NCBI GenBank assembly: GCA_949286645.1
Contig: CASEDN010000078.1
Location: 1 to 14,726 of the forward strand
Length of the DNA: 14,726 nucleotides
Reading direction: 5' to 3'
From: an uncultured bacterium
GTDB taxonomy: Bacteria; Bacillota_I; Bacilli_A; RF39; UBA660
Shown: positions 14,295 to 14,726 of the stretch, in pieces
Numbering within the stretch: the first letter of the stretch is position 1
How the letters are laid out: each line of letters begins with the position of its first letter
The notes under the pieces: generated by a model
Database searches by the model: none
The model's input: the letters and a program-made list of their open reading frames with translations, nothing else
What the model was told of the DNA's origin: nothing
Made by a program: the position numbers and the translations under genes

Positions 14295-14312
14295 AGTGTT
14301 CTAAAATATAGT
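14285..14312 (+). promoter_or_regulatory. Weak candidate promoter of the Cse60-family gene
   Basis: TTGTGG at 14285-14290 and TATAGT at 14307-14312 with a 16-base spacer. Its -35 would lie inside the right-hand DnaA-like box, so a protein bound there could block it. The match is modest. Confidence 0.4.
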
Positions 14313-14329
14313 AGAAAGGCTGTGACTAT

Positions 14330-14500
14330 ATGAAAGTAAAAATATTTGACTATGAAGATGAGAGTGATTTACAGAAAGCAATGAATGAGTTTTTAGGCGA
14401 TTTAGATGGAGAAGTTGTAGACATTAAGTATGCTGTTAGTTCTTTTCCTAGTGGAGAGGAACAGATATATTGTTTTTCTGCAATGATAATTTATTATTAA
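14330..14500 (+). CDS. Cse60-family small acidic protein
   Basis: A 56-residue acidic protein: ATG 14330 to TAA 14498-14500. It reads MKVKIFDYEDESDLQKAMNEF, then VVDIKYAVSS, and ends EEQIYCFSAMIIYY. This start-to-end pattern (KxKxFD, a short acidic helix with NEFL, VDIKY, and the C-terminal EQIYCFSAMIIY) is that of the Cse60 family, first described as a sporulation-expressed protein in Bacillus; its biochemical role is unknown. I recognise it from sequence memory, not a search. The ribosome binding site is GAAAGG (14314-14319). It stands alone between two hairpins. Membership does not prove that this organism sporulates, since relatives occur in non-sporulating Bacillota. Confidence 0.8.
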   Translation: MKVKIFDYEDESDLQKAMNEFLGDLDGEVVDIKYAVSSFPSGEEQIYCFSAMIIYY

Positions 14501-14523
14501 CAAGATAAATAATATATTTACGA

Positions 14524-14551
14524 AAACCCGTACTATGAAAGATACGGGTTT
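14524..14551. terminator. Strong hairpin, possible bidirectional terminator
   Basis: AAACCCGTA (14524-14532) pairs with TACGGGTTT (14543-14551), 9 bp with a 10-base loop. The T-tract is short (TTT on the + strand, TTTT on the - strand), so termination may be partial. It lies 24 bases after the Cse60-family stop and probably ends that transcript. Confidence 0.65.
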
Positions 14552-14594
14552 AATACTATACTATATATGAATACATTTATTTGGAATTAGATGC

Positions 14595-14623
14595 TTTCTA
14601 TAACATTTATAATCTTATAGAAA
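14595..14623. repeat. Perfect inverted repeat next to a ribosome binding site
   Basis: TTTCTATAA (14595-14603) is matched by TTATAGAAA (14615-14623) across 11 bases. The right arm runs into AAAGGAG (14621-14627), the ribosome binding site of the 27-residue peptide. It could be an operator or an RNA hairpin that limits translation. A TATAAT (14608-14613) sits in the spacer, with no good -35 at the right distance. Confidence 0.6.
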
Positions 14624-14636
14624 GGAGAAAGAGTGT

Positions 14637-14720
14637 ATGACAAAAAGAGAAATAGCTTACTTTGTTATTATCCTTATCTTGTTATTCATAATCATCTCAC
14701 TTATTTATCTACTCATATAA
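14637..14720 (+). CDS. 27-residue single-segment membrane peptide
   Basis: ATG 14637 to TAA 14718-14720. The peptide is MTKREIAYF followed by an unbroken hydrophobic run of Ile, Leu, Val and Phe to the end (YLLI), so one membrane segment with a short basic cytoplasmic head. AAAGGAG at 14621-14627 is a good ribosome binding site 9 bases upstream. It is too short for homology by eye. Possible roles are a small membrane regulator or a type I toxin-like peptide; neither is shown. The window ends 6 bases later, so its context is unknown. Confidence 0.5.
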   Translation: MTKREIAYFVIILILLFIIISLIYLLI

Positions 14721-14726
14721 ATAAGA

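Noticed and set aside
14552..14594. AT-rich stretch with TATACT read as a promoter for the 27-residue peptide
   Set aside because: No -35-like hexamer at 16-18 bases upstream; the sequence is repetitive AT and matches easily by chance.

Overview
The window is an AT-rich chromosomal segment from a low-GC Bacillota/Mycoplasmatota-type bacterium (Bacilli/RF39- or Erysipelotrichia-like; inference). The evidence is the Bacillus-like order of the S10-spc-alpha ribosomal super-operon, strong AGGAGG-type ribosome binding sites before most genes, a zinc-ribbon S14, a T-box riboswitch and a Cse60-family protein. TGA is a true stop (secY and map end with it) and tryptophan is read from TGG, so this is not the Mycoplasma code.

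Bases 1-9611 carry the distal S10 operon, spc operon and alpha operon, all on the + strand: rplP (3' end only), rpmC, rpsQ, rplN, rplX, rplE, rpsN, rpsH, rplF, rplR, rpsE, rplO, secY, adk, map, infA, rpmJ, rpsM, rpsK, rpoA, rplQ. Gaps are 1-28 bases or small overlaps, with no internal terminator seen. They look like one transcription unit making ribosomal proteins, the SecY translocon core, adenylate kinase, methionine aminopeptidase, IF-1 and RNA polymerase alpha. rpmD (L30), normally between rpsE and rplO, is absent: those genes overlap by one base. rpoA starts with TTG. A hairpin with a T-run ends the unit at the rplQ stop.

Bases 9612-11231 are accessory. A near-consensus extended -10 promoter drives a 208-residue protein with a membrane segment at each end. 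A second promoter precedes a 287-residue protein with a helical, TPR-like N-terminal half and an unassigned C-terminal domain.

Bases 11232-14275 form a leucine-responsive unit. A promoter is followed by a T-box leader whose specifier reads Leu and whose antiterminator bulge fits a tRNA with discriminator A. Behind it come a 118-residue three-segment membrane protein and leuS, overlapping by eight bases, then a terminator.

Bases 14272-14726 hold an inverted pair of DnaA-box-like 9-mers, a Cse60-family small acidic protein, a hairpin at 14524-14551, a perfect inverted repeat touching a ribosome binding site, and a 27-residue one-segment membrane peptide.

The most interesting places are the T-box unit (an unknown membrane protein tied to leucine supply, with terminator arms that flank the antiterminator), the C-terminal domain of the 287-residue protein, the DnaA-box cluster, and the small hydrophobic peptide behind a hairpin. 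No tRNA, rRNA, CRISPR or insertion sequence was seen.
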